The notes: generated from the sequence alone by a model not told the origin. A stretch of 48,585 nucleotides of DNA from an archaeon (GCA_024275415.1 JAJRZD010000077.1:1-48585), one strand, 5' to 3'; numbered from the stretch's first letter, positions 1 to 9,642 are shown. A program made the numbers and translations.

Positions 1-1427
1 AACCCTCGTGAAGGCATCGACTCTTTCAGTCTGGCAGGAGACCCAAAGGCTACAAGGCTTTTTCCTCGCATGAACACGGCAACCTTGTCACAGAATTCTG
101 CTTCTATTGGGTAATGTGTGATGACGACCATCGAAGTGCCATATTCTTGATTGATATAGTTGAGGAACTGCCAGAGTTCGTTCCTGTTATCGGGATCAAG
201 TCCAGATGTAGGCTCGTCCATTAGTAGTACCTTGGGCCTATGGACAAGGGCGATGGCAATGGACACACGGCGTTGCTGTCCGCCGCTGAGTTCACTAGTT
301 AAGTTATTGCCTTTCTCAAGAATATTGAAATCGCGAAGGAGAGTCTTTCCTTCTTGTGTCAGCTGCCACTCAGGGATATCATACTGCTTTCCAAAAGCTA
401 TAATATTCTCAAGAGGTGTGAAGGTTTCGTACATGTAGCTGAGGTCCTGAGGGCAATAGCCAAAGAAATAGCGAACCTTTTGGGCATTCCTCGAGTCAAT
501 CCCCGCAATCCGCGCAACTCCAGTACTTGGGATATCGCCGATTAGCGCTTTGATAGTCGTTGACTTCCCAGCACCCGACTCTCCGATGATTGCCAGCATC
601 TCACCCTCTCTAATGGCAAACGACACGTTTTCAATGAGCTTCTTACCGTCCTTGAGTGTGACCGTCAAATTCCTGCATTCCAAGACATTCCGATACACTG
701 GAGCATCGAACCATGAGGATGGCTGGACGTAGACTTTCTCTGCGAATACTGTAAGATTTGGATCCGCTCTGAATTTGATTGGCCCAACAAAGAGCTGGGG
801 CTGTGCAATAGTGAAAATCTTCGGATCACCAACGTCCTCCTCAGGTTCAACTCTCACTTCAAGATACCCTTCAGGAAGGATAGGTTCGAAGACACTGATT
901 GAAGAGCCTACAATGGTTCCAGATATCACGATATGAAGCTTGTCGGACGCTCGTTTTCCCCAGATCGTACATTTGATTTGCTTATTGGCCTTTATCTTGG
1001 CGATGTCTTTTACTGCCTGTTGCAGCTCTTTCCCGTCATAGAACATATCATCGTACATATTGCGTTTGAGGTAGTTCTGCACCGTAATCTGATGTGCTGC
1101 AACGTCCTCAGTAGTCGAACTCCTACCTCCCACAGTGAGGACTTTGTCGAGTTCGCCCTTCTTCCGTTTTCGCAAATCCTCTTCCACTACTACCTCAATC
1201 CTTCTGACAAGGACTCCCTTCTTTACGCCAATGATACGCCCTCTAAACCTGACTAGTTCATTATTTCCGCGAAGAGTTCCTTCTACTTCACAATGTAACT
1301 CTCGATCCTTGCGCAGAAGGCACCAGTCAATGGTCTCGCTGATCCTTACTCCAGAGAAATATCCTTCTTCAATGAATGATGGTGCGATTTCCGTCTTGTC
1401 TGATGAATCGTGAGTTCGTGATGTCAT
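1..1427 (-). CDS. ABC exporter ATP-binding protein with long N-terminal extension (partial, C-terminus off the left edge)
   Basis: The frame is open without a break from an ATG at 1427 to the window edge (475 codons). It carries a complete ABC nucleotide-binding core: Walker A GESGAGKST at about residues 282-290, signature LSGGQ at about 380-384, Walker B VLLMDEP near 400-406 and the H-loop His near 438. It should energise the ABC-2 permease encoded just upstream (stop at 1438, 10-base gap), and the pair is one operon. A GGGGA Shine-Dalgarno lies before the ATG. The odd part is an N-terminal region of about 245 residues that is not part of a normal ABC ATPase: charged, beta-rich by eye, no membrane segment, function unknown. 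The substrate cannot be told from sequence. Confidence 0.9.
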   Translation of the reverse strand, partial: MTSRTHDSSDKTEIAPSFIEEGYFSGVRISETIDWCLLRKDRELHCEVEGTLRGNNELVRFRGRIIGVKKGVLVRRIEVVVEEDLRKRKKGELDKVLTVGGRSSTTEDVAAHQITVQNYLKRNMYDDMFYDGKELQQAVKDIAKIKANKQIKCTIWGKRASDKLHIVISGTIVGSSISVFEPILPEGYLEVRVEPEEDVGDPKIFTIAQPQLFVGPIKFRADPNLTVFAEKVYVQPSSWFDAPVYRNVLECRNLTVTLKDGKKLIENVSFAIREGEMLAIIGESGAGKSTTIKALIGDIPSTGVARIAGIDSRNAQKVRYFFGYCPQDLSYMYETFTPLENIIAFGKQYDIPEWQLTQEGKTLLRDFNILEKGNNLTSELSGGQQRRVSIAIALVHRPKVLLMDEPTSGLDPDNRNELWQFLNYINQEYGTSMVVITHYPIEAEFCDKVAVFMRGKSLVAFGSPARLKESMPSRG

Positions 1428-1437
1428 TGTTGTCCCC

Positions 1438-2694
1438 TTACCCTAACGTTGGTTTCTTGCCGAATATGTATGCTGCCACAAAGACAGCTCCCACTGAAAA
1501 TGCAAGTAGTTTTGCAATGGGCAACCATACGTCAAGAAGTGAAAGCCCCTTGAATGCAGTGTCAACTAACAACCTCATACCCTGGTTCAGAGGTAGAATC
1601 TCGTCCAAAACCCCGACATCGATAAAGAACCCAGCAAGTATCACTGACCCAAACAGGACAAAGAGGAATATCTGATTCGCCTGCAATCTGGTTCCAGATA
1701 TCGATGAGATCAGAAGTCCAGTAGTCGAGCCTGTAAGTGCTATCAGGCTCATTATCGCAACTAATGTCAGGAAGCTGGTATTCAGGTTGAGTCCAAACAC
1801 TATCACCCAGAGGGCAATCAGCAATAACGATTGGAAGAAACCTATTATCACATATCCGATGACTTTTGCCACAATGACTTCTAATCTATTGGTCGGTGTA
1901 AGAAGCATCCTTCTTAGAGGGATATCGCCAACGATGGATTGGGATGCAGTCATTGCTATCCCGAGGTACGCTGAGAAGACGATGATAAAGCTCCCGAATA
2001 TGCTTTCAAGGAACCCCCCTTTTGGAGCGAATTCGATAATCATATTCGGGAATACCTCCGAACGAATCCAGAGCTTGCTAACTCTGAACAGGATTGCAGC
2101 ACCAGAAACCACTCCTTGCACGGAGGACTCTTTGATGAAGTCTGAGGCATCCACATGAACCTCGACGTACGTGGGTTCGTTCAAAGTCAGATTCCGTTCG
2201 AATCCATCAGGGATGACGACGTATCCATCTATCTTCTTCTGGTACAAGTCTCGATAGGCGAGTTCTTCGTCCTCGTAGATGATGAGTTCGTCCACAAGAC
2301 GCTCCAACGTTTTGGTGAAGTTTTCAGACAGATCCTCGCCATCATACATCCGTGTCGTATCTAAATCTATGAGACCCACAACAACCCCTGTTGACTCCTC
2401 CTCCGGAAGGGTCGTGTTCGTGGGTTCTGGGACTGTCGCATTCTGAAGTCCTCCCCCAAATCCTCCACCAGAGTCGCCACCTATCTCGACATCACCCATC
2501 TCGCTAGAATCTGTCGCCCACCACAGCATACCAATAAGGGCAGCTGGGAGCATGAAGATGAGCAGGAGGGCGACTTTATCCTTCACAATAAGCCGTAGCT
2601 CCTTGGCTACCATATTCCTGATACGTCTGGACGGCTTGGTGAAGACCTCTGCCATGGGAATCCCTCTAATGTGACGCGGTGAGAACTTGGACAT
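1438..2694 (-). CDS. ABC-2 type transporter permease
   Basis: A 418-residue membrane protein with the NatB/ABC-2 exporter layout. A cytoplasmic N-terminus leads to one hydrophobic segment at about residues 40-60. A large outside domain follows (about 60-215) with a Gly-rich stretch and several N-x-T/S sites. Five or so further membrane segments fill about 230-415. It forms the membrane half of an exporter with the ATPase gene directly downstream, 10 bases away. The start is ATG 2694. The divergent gene on the plus strand begins about 135 bases away, so both promoters share 2695-2828. The cargo is unknown; ABC-2 systems move drugs, peptides, lipids or polysaccharides. Confidence 0.85.
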   Translation of the reverse strand: MSKFSPRHIRGIPMAEVFTKPSRRIRNMVAKELRLIVKDKVALLLIFMLPAALIGMLWWATDSSEMGDVEIGGDSGGGFGGGLQNATVPEPTNTTLPEEESTGVVVGLIDLDTTRMYDGEDLSENFTKTLERLVDELIIYEDEELAYRDLYQKKIDGYVVIPDGFERNLTLNEPTYVEVHVDASDFIKESSVQGVVSGAAILFRVSKLWIRSEVFPNMIIEFAPKGGFLESIFGSFIIVFSAYLGIAMTASQSIVGDIPLRRMLLTPTNRLEVIVAKVIGYVIIGFFQSLLLIALWVIVFGLNLNTSFLTLVAIMSLIALTGSTTGLLISSISGTRLQANQIFLFVLFGSVILAGFFIDVGVLDEILPLNQGMRLLVDTAFKGLSLLDVWLPIAKLLAFSVGAVFVAAYIFGKKPTLG

Positions 2695-2828
2695 CTGACT
2701 ACTACAAGTTTTCGCTTGTGTACTCCTTCGCTTTTGATATGCTATTAAGGTTTAGCAATCGGCTCCAGTGGCTGCAAATAGGGTCTCATTTTCAAGACAT
2801 GCGGATGAAACATAAATACAATCAAGAC

Positions 2829-5183
2829 ATGTGGACAATACAACTAGGAGGCTCCTGTTTGATTCTAGATGAGGTTTCTGTCCTGGAACGCCTGAAGGAA
2901 ATCGCGATTCGGAATAGGATAGAGGTCACTCCAAGTGACGATATGTCAGTCAGAGATAAGATAGAGGTACTTCGAGCTGGCTTGAATGGAGTCGCCTTTG
3001 CAAATGCGGAGAAACACATGCTCCCACACTGGGCTATCCGGAAGATTTGGCAAGGTGGAAGAAAAAACCCTGTTCCCGCGAGCCTCTTCAACGATTCGTA
3101 TCGCAACTGGACATTAATTGGCACCCCTGGAGGTCGAAATTTTGCCATTGCAGACTCACATGGGTTGACCACTGGTTTAGAGGTATGTGGCTCGATTGAG
3201 TTCTGGCCAAAGGATTCGGAAATCATCTTTCCCGCCCTATTATCGCCGACAGAATCTCCTTTCAACCTGATTTCTATCGAGGACCAGCTTTATGAATGGA
3301 ATCTTACTATTGGGCCGATTGGCTTTCAAAGACTCGTTTATTATGCGGTCAAAGACGGTCAAGAATACTTGGTCAATGAAATCAATTTACAAAACCTGTC
3401 ACTTGACCCTCAGTCATTCTCATTCTTTGTCGCATTGAGGCCCTTCGCTGCGAGTGGGATGCTTCCGATTTCAGACCTATACTACGACACTTCAACACAA
3501 TGCCTCTATTCCAATGGCTTTCTTGCCCTAAAACTGGATCGTGAACCTGCAAATCTCATCATGACCAAATTCGATGACCCTCAGCTACTGGATATCATTG
3601 AGCAAGAAGACCGCATTGATACTGAATACCGTTCTGTAAGGGGGTTCGGCACAGCTATTGCCAGATATGACTTCAATCTTAGACCTGCTGGAAAAGACAT
3701 CTTGATTTTTGTTTCCCCTCTTGATTATGTGCCTCGCGACAACCCACTTACCGACTCCTGCAAGTCATTTGATCTTCGTGATGAGGCTGTCGCCACATGG
3801 TTTGACTTCAGTTTTGATAATCCCTATGCTGAATTTCCTGATGCAGAACTCAGTAGAGTCGCAGCACAAGCAAGTGTTTCCTTGGTGGTTCAACTTCGCA
3901 GGACGATCAGCAGTCTAAGCATTGATGACATTGTGAGCCACTCTGGAAGTCTGACACGAAGCATCTCCGCAATCGCTCAGAGCGGATACAAAGATATCGC
4001 AGCTATTGCTATTGCGGAACTCGCATCCAAGCTCAATGAGGTCGCAAGAGTTCAGGATCATGTTTCGGCCCTTTCTCCCTTTCTATGGGTCATCCATCAG
4101 ATAGAGAGCCTATTTCCTGAAATCGAGTTTGGTGATTCCGTCACCCAGTTCAGAATTGCGGTTTCACGGGCCATTGAAGACACAATCAGTTCCACTGTGT
4201 CTAGCATAGCAGGTTCTGAGAACCAGAGTGACTCGGTATTTCATCCAGATTTTGCAAGCGTTCCATCAATTGAATCAATAACGCAAGGGGTGACCACCTA
4301 TGTTCCACCTATTCCCCCTAGGAATATCACACTCGATAAGATTCTAGAGAGCTATTGGATTCTCTTAGCGTCAAATGCGATAAAGGCTAAAGGCGAGGAT
4401 TTTGACAAGGCACTTGAGCGATTTCGTTCAATGCTAGATGATGATTGCAAGCGCATCTTGAAGAAGAAACCTTGGGACTATGACTCCATTGATGACCTTG
4501 AAGTAATCTTGGGTTTCATCAGTGCTTTCACACTTTCAAAGGACTTTGACATCGGCCGGGATCTGTTCGAGGATCTTGTTAGTGGGATGCGTGCGAAGAG
4601 GTTCTACAGAGGGCTCATCCGGTACCCCGACGAGAAGAAAAGAATCTCAAGTCATCATGCACTCTGGATTGCGCACGCGTTCGTCTTACTGGGAATACGT
4701 CATGAGGCAGAGCTTATTCTGTCCCGTGCATCTGCCTATTTCTCTGACTTTCATTATCTGCCTGAATGGATCGACCCGCAGACAAAAGGGGGAACCGATG
4801 GAAACGGTTGTAGCATCAATGCAGCAGCAGCCCTGAAGATACTTCTTCGTGACATGATGGTCTATGAGATTGGTAAAGACCTCTATATTTTCTCTGGAAT
4901 CCCAGAGGACTGGTTCACGTCAGAAAAGCCTCTCAATGTTTCGAATATTCCCACCAAGTTAGGTATGGTTTCGCTTTCTACTGGCGTATCTGCGAATCAG
5001 CACCAGATTGAGATAGAGATGGAAAATCTGCCCGACGAGATAGAGGTCTATCTCCCTGCCCATGTGCCTCTACACATGGTGAAGGTCTTTGGTGCAACTG
5101 TGATAGCCCGACTGGAAACACCCAACAATAGGCTTCGAATGATCCCACTGAACGAGCAGATTGCCATCACTTTCCACAGGTAG
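2829..5183 (+). CDS. Six-hairpin glycosidase-like protein
   Basis: A large soluble protein of about 785 residues with no signal peptide. The C-terminal third has the feel of alpha/alpha-six-barrel glycosidases of the amylo-1,6-glucosidase/GDE type: a DGNGCSINAAAA stretch and an LYIFSGIPEDWF motif before a beta-sandwich end. The N-terminal third is beta-rich. Sugar hydrolysis is therefore likely, but no specific family or catalytic acid is assigned. The frame is open from a GTG at 2679, which would overlap the divergent permease start. An ATG at 2829 follows a TATA-like AT-rich stretch. A TTG at 2859 has a perfect GGAGG seven bases upstream and may be the true start. The DMT transporter follows closely. 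Confidence 0.6.
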   Translation: MWTIQLGGSCLILDEVSVLERLKEIAIRNRIEVTPSDDMSVRDKIEVLRAGLNGVAFANAEKHMLPHWAIRKIWQGGRKNPVPASLFNDSYRNWTLIGTPGGRNFAIADSHGLTTGLEVCGSIEFWPKDSEIIFPALLSPTESPFNLISIEDQLYEWNLTIGPIGFQRLVYYAVKDGQEYLVNEINLQNLSLDPQSFSFFVALRPFAASGMLPISDLYYDTSTQCLYSNGFLALKLDREPANLIMTKFDDPQLLDIIEQEDRIDTEYRSVRGFGTAIARYDFNLRPAGKDILIFVSPLDYVPRDNPLTDSCKSFDLRDEAVATWFDFSFDNPYAEFPDAELSRVAAQASVSLVVQLRRTISSLSIDDIVSHSGSLTRSISAIAQSGYKDIAAIAIAELASKLNEVARVQDHVSALSPFLWVIHQIESLFPEIEFGDSVTQFRIAVSRAIEDTISSTVSSIAGSENQSDSVFHPDFASVPSIESITQGVTTYVPPIPPRNITLDKILESYWILLASNAIKAKGEDFDKALERFRSMLDDDCKRILKKKPWDYDSIDDLEVILGFISAFTLSKDFDIGRDLFEDLVSGMRAKRFYRGLIRYPDEKKRISSHHALWIAHAFVLLGIRHEAELILSRASAYFSDFHYLPEWIDPQTKGGTDGNGCSINAAAALKILLRDMMVYEIGKDLYIFSGIPEDWFTSEKPLNVSNIPTKLGMVSLSTGVSANQHQIEIEMENLPDEIEVYLPAHVPLHMVKVFGATVIARLETPNNRLRMIPLNEQIAITFHR

Positions 5184-5214
5184 TATCATAATCCCTAAGA
5201 GGGAGTTGGTTCCG

Positions 5215-6138
5215 GTGGCCCTTGCAATGCGATCAAAGCCGTATCTATTTCTAACTCTCGTCATACTCCTCTGGGGAATGAACTATGTCATCGCACGAGT
5301 CCTCTCTGGACTGAACCCACTCAGAGTGTCTGGGATTCTCTACGCCTTTTTCAGATATGCGTTGGGAGCACTCACGATGGTTCTTGTCTTGGCATATCAG
5401 AAAAGTACCTTTTCCCGTATCCGTGCCCACATACGTCCTTATCAGCTCCCATTACTATTGAGCGCGTTCTTCTCTGCAATCTTTGTACTCGCTACTCATA
5501 TGAGCCTTGAATACATCTCATCAGGGACAACTTCAATTATCATTAATCTATTCCCGATCATTGTCCTACTCTTCGGAGTCCTGTACATGGACGAGGATTT
5601 GACTCTCCTTAAGATCGTAGGTTTTGCAATCGGTTCTCTTGCAGGTATCGTGTTCCTGTCGACTGTCTGGACGCAGTCCGCAAGCCTTGAGATAGGCATT
5701 CTGTTCGCAGTCATAGGAATGTTGGCGTGGGCCGCATACACTATTACTCTCTACTATCTGGATGGTGCTGACAAATATGTGGTGATGACCATCAAGCACA
5801 TAATCTCCTCTGTAATGGTAATCCCTTTCATCCTGTTGTTCATCATTGAGGGTGGCACTCTGATATTTGTCGTAGATGCTCTCTCAATAGCGGGACTCCT
5901 TTTTGCGGGAGTCTTGGCATCTGGTCTTGCATATGTCCTATATTTTGCGTCCATCGAAATAATCGGTGCGTCCAAGGCTTCATCGTTCCTTTTCTTGGCG
6001 CCGTTCGTTAGCCTAGCAGGTGATTTCTTTCTTGGAGAGCCGCCAGAGGTTTTAGCACTCCTAGCTGGAATCCTTGCAATTGTAGGAGTTGCACTAGTGA
6101 AGTCATCCGATATGTTAGAAAAGACTGAGGAGTCCTAG
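5215..6138 (+). CDS. EamA/DMT-family transporter
   Basis: A very hydrophobic protein of about 307 residues with roughly ten membrane segments arranged as two EamA repeats. It begins with the typical basic residue, short helix and LLWGMNYVIARVLSG pattern, and the second repeat carries PFVSLAGDFFLGEPP near the end. DMT proteins export or exchange small metabolites such as amino acids; the substrate cannot be predicted. GTG 5215 is chosen because a GAGGGAG Shine-Dalgarno ends nine bases upstream; ATG 5227 is the alternative. It lies about 30 bases after the glycosidase-like gene and may be cotranscribed with it. Confidence 0.85.
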   Translation: MALAMRSKPYLFLTLVILLWGMNYVIARVLSGLNPLRVSGILYAFFRYALGALTMVLVLAYQKSTFSRIRAHIRPYQLPLLLSAFFSAIFVLATHMSLEYISSGTTSIIINLFPIIVLLFGVLYMDEDLTLLKIVGFAIGSLAGIVFLSTVWTQSASLEIGILFAVIGMLAWAAYTITLYYLDGADKYVVMTIKHIISSVMVIPFILLFIIEGGTLIFVVDALSIAGLLFAGVLASGLAYVLYFASIEIIGASKASSFLFLAPFVSLAGDFFLGEPPEVLALLAGILAIVGVALVKSSDMLEKTEES

Positions 6139-6273
6139 TGCACTTCTCCCTTTCTTGTATCGTGTATGATCAAGGGACTGTGCATATGGAAATCTATGCA
6201 GTCACATAGTTTTGAAACCGTTGCTAGTGTTCTTATGGGAATTATTGTTTCGTGGGCTGTCAAATCAATGTGC

Positions 6274-7179
6274 CTAGAACTCGATTTTCTCCGGTTCTTC
6301 ATTCTCATGCCATCTGTAAAGGTCAACCAGACATCTTGTATCCTTTGAAGCATGTTTTATCCTTCGACCTGCGAAAATATGACTTCCATCGACATAGACC
6401 GTGTTTTCCTCGCGTGGTAACTTGGCAAGGTAGTCGAAAACAGGGTCTGTATAGTCCCTAGCCACAATCACTGCTCTTGTTGGGAAATAGGGGATGAACT
6501 CAAGGTTATCCTTTTTCATAGAGCGAACACCGAACCCATCAAGCGAGTCAATGAACTCCATAATCTCTCCACGAGTCATCCGTCCCTCATTTACCTTACA
6601 GAAGATATAGGCATCTGCGTATATGTCCTGTGTGCCTTTCCCGTTCCCTCTTGGGTCGTAATCGTCATCATACCTTATCCCAAGATTCACCAGCATATCC
6701 ACAGTTCCTTCGCTCCCATTGTCTTTCATCAGGCGAGGTTTGATAGCTATGCTCCCTCCATATTTTTCATGGATGAACCTCGCCACATTGCTGATGAATG
6801 GGTTCCTGAGCTTGCGCAGGAACTCGTCTGCCACCGCATTAAAGCTGGAATACTCCTCCGGCTGCAAGCATCCAGGGATGTAGTACTCTTCCTCAAACTG
6901 CTTACCAAGCTCGTTTGCAAAGGCATTTGCCTCTTGGAACTCCTTTCGTGTGGGCGTAATCAATGCGGTTATGGTGTTCGCACGAGTCGCGAGGAAGATT
7001 ATTTTCTCTTCTGTTGTAAACGAAGCCAGAGTTCCAAGCTTGAGATCTCGTGAGAAGTGCCCTATTGCTGCGACAAAACTGGAAAAGAGTGATGAGTCCA
7101 TACTATTGTCCAATCTCGAGTATAACGGAATTCCCGATTTCAAGTCAAAGATTACAATACCTTCGACGTTCATTCCCAT
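6274..7179 (-). CDS. Longin/roadblock-like N-terminal domain protein
   Basis: A 301-residue soluble protein. The first 100 residues or so follow the longin/roadblock pattern: a short strand (GIVIFDLKSG), a turn, a second strand, a long amphipathic helix, then strands and a closing helix ending near EEEYYIPG. Longin-like proteins are abundant in Asgard genomes and in eukaryotes act in vesicle traffic and GTPase regulation. The remaining 200 residues are acidic, with no recognised domain, ending in an Arg-rich then Glu-rich tail. ATG 7179 has GGGG just upstream and a TATA-like box about 40 bases upstream. It is a single-gene unit. The domain call rests on pattern recognition alone. Confidence 0.55.
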   Translation of the reverse strand: MGMNVEGIVIFDLKSGIPLYSRLDNSMDSSLFSSFVAAIGHFSRDLKLGTLASFTTEEKIIFLATRANTITALITPTRKEFQEANAFANELGKQFEEEYYIPGCLQPEEYSSFNAVADEFLRKLRNPFISNVARFIHEKYGGSIAIKPRLMKDNGSEGTVDMLVNLGIRYDDDYDPRGNGKGTQDIYADAYIFCKVNEGRMTRGEIMEFIDSLDGFGVRSMKKDNLEFIPYFPTRAVIVARDYTDPVFDYLAKLPREENTVYVDGSHIFAGRRIKHASKDTRCLVDLYRWHENEEPEKIEF

Positions 7180-7214
7180 TTGGCCCCTTAAAGATGTGAT
7201 TTTGGTTTTTACAG

Positions 7215-7226
7215 CCTTTTAAACCT
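7215..7226 (-). promoter_or_regulatory. TATA-like promoter element of the longin-like gene
   Basis: On the minus strand the sequence reads GGTTTAAAAGG, a BRE/TATA-like element about 36-46 bases upstream of the ATG at 7179, which fits an archaeal promoter with a short leader. Confidence 0.5.
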
Positions 7227-7267
7227 TTATTGAAACTGCAATCGAGGCTTAACGCCCCCCAGACCAC

Positions 7268-7945
7268 CTATACCGGACTATCAATCGCTCGCTGGAACTG
7301 TTTTCTATCATGAAATGGCTTGAGCCGGTTGAAACAAGGGACGATTGTACAGTATGAACAGACCAGAGATGCAAAATCCTTAGCATTGAGTGCCTTCTCA
7401 GATTTTCGCATAAATTCCAATCTCGATGGCAAATGGAAGAAAGACTTCTTCGATGCCCTCCCCACTATAGCAAGGTCGTATATGCTCTTTCTGACTGTGT
7501 CTTGGAGTTCACCTTGATTGACTAGATGTGCCACTTCCACCATTGCAGACGCAACCGAACACGAAAGTGCATAGTGCTCCCTTGGCCACCAATGTTCCAC
7601 AGCATGTTCTATGATGCCGACTTCCCAAAACTTGAAGAACTCGAGCTTCCTGTGTTCATCTGCCACAGGCATTACGATCCTTCCTCCCTCCTTGTTTTTT
7701 CCATACCTAACGGACAGTCCCCGAGGCATATGGTTTCCCTTTCCGCAAAACGCGTACCATCCAGAATGTGGTCTGGACTTCAAAGTTTTTTTGATTACCT
7801 TGGCTTCCTTGCTGTGTCCTTCGAGTTCGTGGGCTGGAACCCATACTGTGTGGTCGACACACCTTTTCTCACTACAGAGGGAACACGGGATGATTCCTTC
7901 ATTGGATCTCCTCCCCAAAATAACACACTCGGGGCATTCACTCAT
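7268..7945 (-). CDS. AN1-like zinc-finger protein
   Basis: A 225-residue protein. The first 50 residues hold a Cys/His cluster with the spacing C-x2-C, about 13 residues, C-x2-C-x4-C-x2-H, then H-x5-H. This resembles the AN1 zinc finger found in eukaryotic stress-response and ubiquitin-linked proteins. The rest is a mostly helical domain with several Trp residues (EHWWPREHYALSCS) and no family I recognise. A second pair of Cys near the end (CSYC) may bind metal. The start is ATG 7945. The gene is divergent from nadB. Its role is unknown; protein-protein or nucleic acid binding is possible. Confidence 0.6.
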   Translation of the reverse strand: MSECPECVILGRRSNEGIIPCSLCSEKRCVDHTVWVPAHELEGHSKEAKVIKKTLKSRPHSGWYAFCGKGNHMPRGLSVRYGKNKEGGRIVMPVADEHRKLEFFKFWEVGIIEHAVEHWWPREHYALSCSVASAMVEVAHLVNQGELQDTVRKSIYDLAIVGRASKKSFFHLPSRLEFMRKSEKALNAKDFASLVCSYCTIVPCFNRLKPFHDRKQFQRAIDSPV

Positions 7946-8012
7946 TCAAATCCTTCCGTTCTCTTAGACTCACTCATATCGGTTATCTGTTTCGATTCGC
8001 TATTGCATAACC

Positions 8013-8020
8013 TGTATAAG
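8013..8020 (+). promoter_or_regulatory. TATA-like element upstream of nadB
   Basis: TGTATAAG lies 33-40 bases before the nadB ATG, a normal archaeal distance. An AGGTGG Shine-Dalgarno sits between it and the start. Confidence 0.45.
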
Positions 8021-8052
8021 CTCGAACTAATCATCCCAAACTAGGTGGCATC

Positions 8053-9642
8053 ATGGCAAACAAGGTCTACACCTCGGACTTTCTCGTGATAGGTAGTGGA
8101 CTTTCTGGTCAACTGTTCGCCCTCAAGGTTGCAGGTAATGGGACTGTGAATCTTGTTACAAAGAGAACATTGACAGAATCGGCGACTTACCGTGCGCAAG
8201 GCGGGATTGCTGCAGTTGTTGCTGATGAAGACTCTTTCGAGAAGCATATCGCCGACACGCTACGGGTAGGTGCGGGACTTTGCCATGAGGATGTGGTTCG
8301 TGAGTTCGTTCGAGAAGGGCCCAATGTCATTAAGGATCTTGAGGCTGTTGGGGTTCGCTTCTGTACAGATGATTCTTGCGGAGAATATGACCTTGGTCTT
8401 GAGGGAGGACATAGCGCTCGCCGTGTCTTGCATGTCAAAGACCACACGGGAAAGGACATCGAACTTGCCCTTACTGACAAAGTGAGGAAGTCCAAGAACA
8501 TCACTATCTATGAAAATCATATTGCAGTGAACCTGTATGTGAAGAACAACCAGGTCGAAGGTGCCTATGTGCTTGACATCAATACCGGTGAGGTTGAGCG
8601 GTTTGCAGCCAAGATTACTGTACTTGCGACTGGTGGAGCGGGACGAGTCTTTCTCTACACCTCGAATCCAGATGTCGCCACAGGTGATGGCATCGCAATG
8701 GCATATCGTGCTGGTGCCACGGTCATGAACATGGAACTTTTCCAGTTCCATCCCACGCTACTTTACCACGCAAAGATACGATCTGAGCTCATCTCTGAGG
8801 CACTGAGGGGCGAGGGAGCCGTCCTGCTTGGTCCAGATGGGCTTCGGTTCATGGACAAGTATCATGCTGATGCGGAACTCGCCCCGCGTGATGTTGTCGC
8901 TCGTGCCATTGACCATGAGCTGAAGCGGACGGGTGCGGATCATGTCTGGCTGGACATCTCATTCAAGGATGCTACCTTCATCAAGGATCGATTCCCTGCA
9001 ATCTATGAGACCTGTCTTCAAGCAGGTATCGATATGACCAAGGAGCCTATCCCTGTCGTTCCTGCGGCACACTATATCATGGGTGGAGTAAAGACTGACA
9101 CATGCGGTAGGACTGACATTCATGGTCTCTATGCGATTGGAGAAACCGCCTGTACCGGGTTCCACGGAGCGAACAGAATGGCATCGAACTCGCTGCTTGA
9201 GACCAGTGTCCTCGCTCGGAATGCAGCGAAGGTAGCGATGGTAGAGATTGAGAAGGAACGAACCGTGCATGAAATCCCTCCATGGGATCCTGGCGAGGCG
9301 ACCGACCCCGATGAGCTGGTGATTATATCGCATCTTTGGGATGAGATCCGCCGTCTGATGGCGAATTATGTGGGCATCGTCAGATCACAGAAGCGTCTTA
9401 TCCGGGCATTGAACAGGATCGAGTTCCTTGCCCGCGAAATCAATCAGTTCTATTGGGACTTCAAGATTACAGCCGATTTAGTTGAGCTGAGAAACATCGC
9501 ACTTGTTGCGGAACTTATCATCAAGATGGCTCGGATGCGAAAGGAATGTCGGGGGGCGAACTATAATACAGACTTTCCTACTACTTGGACATATCCTGTA
9601 GACACCGTCCTGAAAAAGGGGTTTGTCCCGATTGATTCTTAG
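8053..9642 (+). CDS. nadB: L-aspartate oxidase
   Basis: A 529-residue flavoprotein of the fumarate reductase/succinate dehydrogenase family. It oxidises L-aspartate to iminoaspartate, the first step of de novo NAD synthesis. The N-terminus has the FAD dinucleotide-binding motif (GSGLSGQ), followed by ATYRAQGGIAAV and the DTLRVGAGLCHEDVV block. The catalytic region HGANRMASNSLLE is present, and the C-terminus has the LMANYVGIVRSQKRL helix typical of NadB. No membrane anchor and no SdhB partner are nearby, which favours NadB over a respiratory enzyme. nadA and nadC are not in the window. ATG 8053 has AGGTGG upstream. It converges with trpB2 across 149 non-coding bases. Confidence 0.9.
   Translation: MANKVYTSDFLVIGSGLSGQLFALKVAGNGTVNLVTKRTLTESATYRAQGGIAAVVADEDSFEKHIADTLRVGAGLCHEDVVREFVREGPNVIKDLEAVGVRFCTDDSCGEYDLGLEGGHSARRVLHVKDHTGKDIELALTDKVRKSKNITIYENHIAVNLYVKNNQVEGAYVLDINTGEVERFAAKITVLATGGAGRVFLYTSNPDVATGDGIAMAYRAGATVMNMELFQFHPTLLYHAKIRSELISEALRGEGAVLLGPDGLRFMDKYHADAELAPRDVVARAIDHELKRTGADHVWLDISFKDATFIKDRFPAIYETCLQAGIDMTKEPIPVVPAAHYIMGGVKTDTCGRTDIHGLYAIGETACTGFHGANRMASNSLLETSVLARNAAKVAMVEIEKERTVHEIPPWDPGEATDPDELVIISHLWDEIRRLMANYVGIVRSQKRLIRALNRIEFLAREINQFYWDFKITADLVELRNIALVAELIIKMARMRKECRGANYNTDFPTTWTYPVDTVLKKGFVPIDS

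Noticed and set aside
8260..8751. A 163-codon minus-strand frame inside nadB
   Set aside because: It is fully antisense to a well-conserved enzyme and has no independent support.
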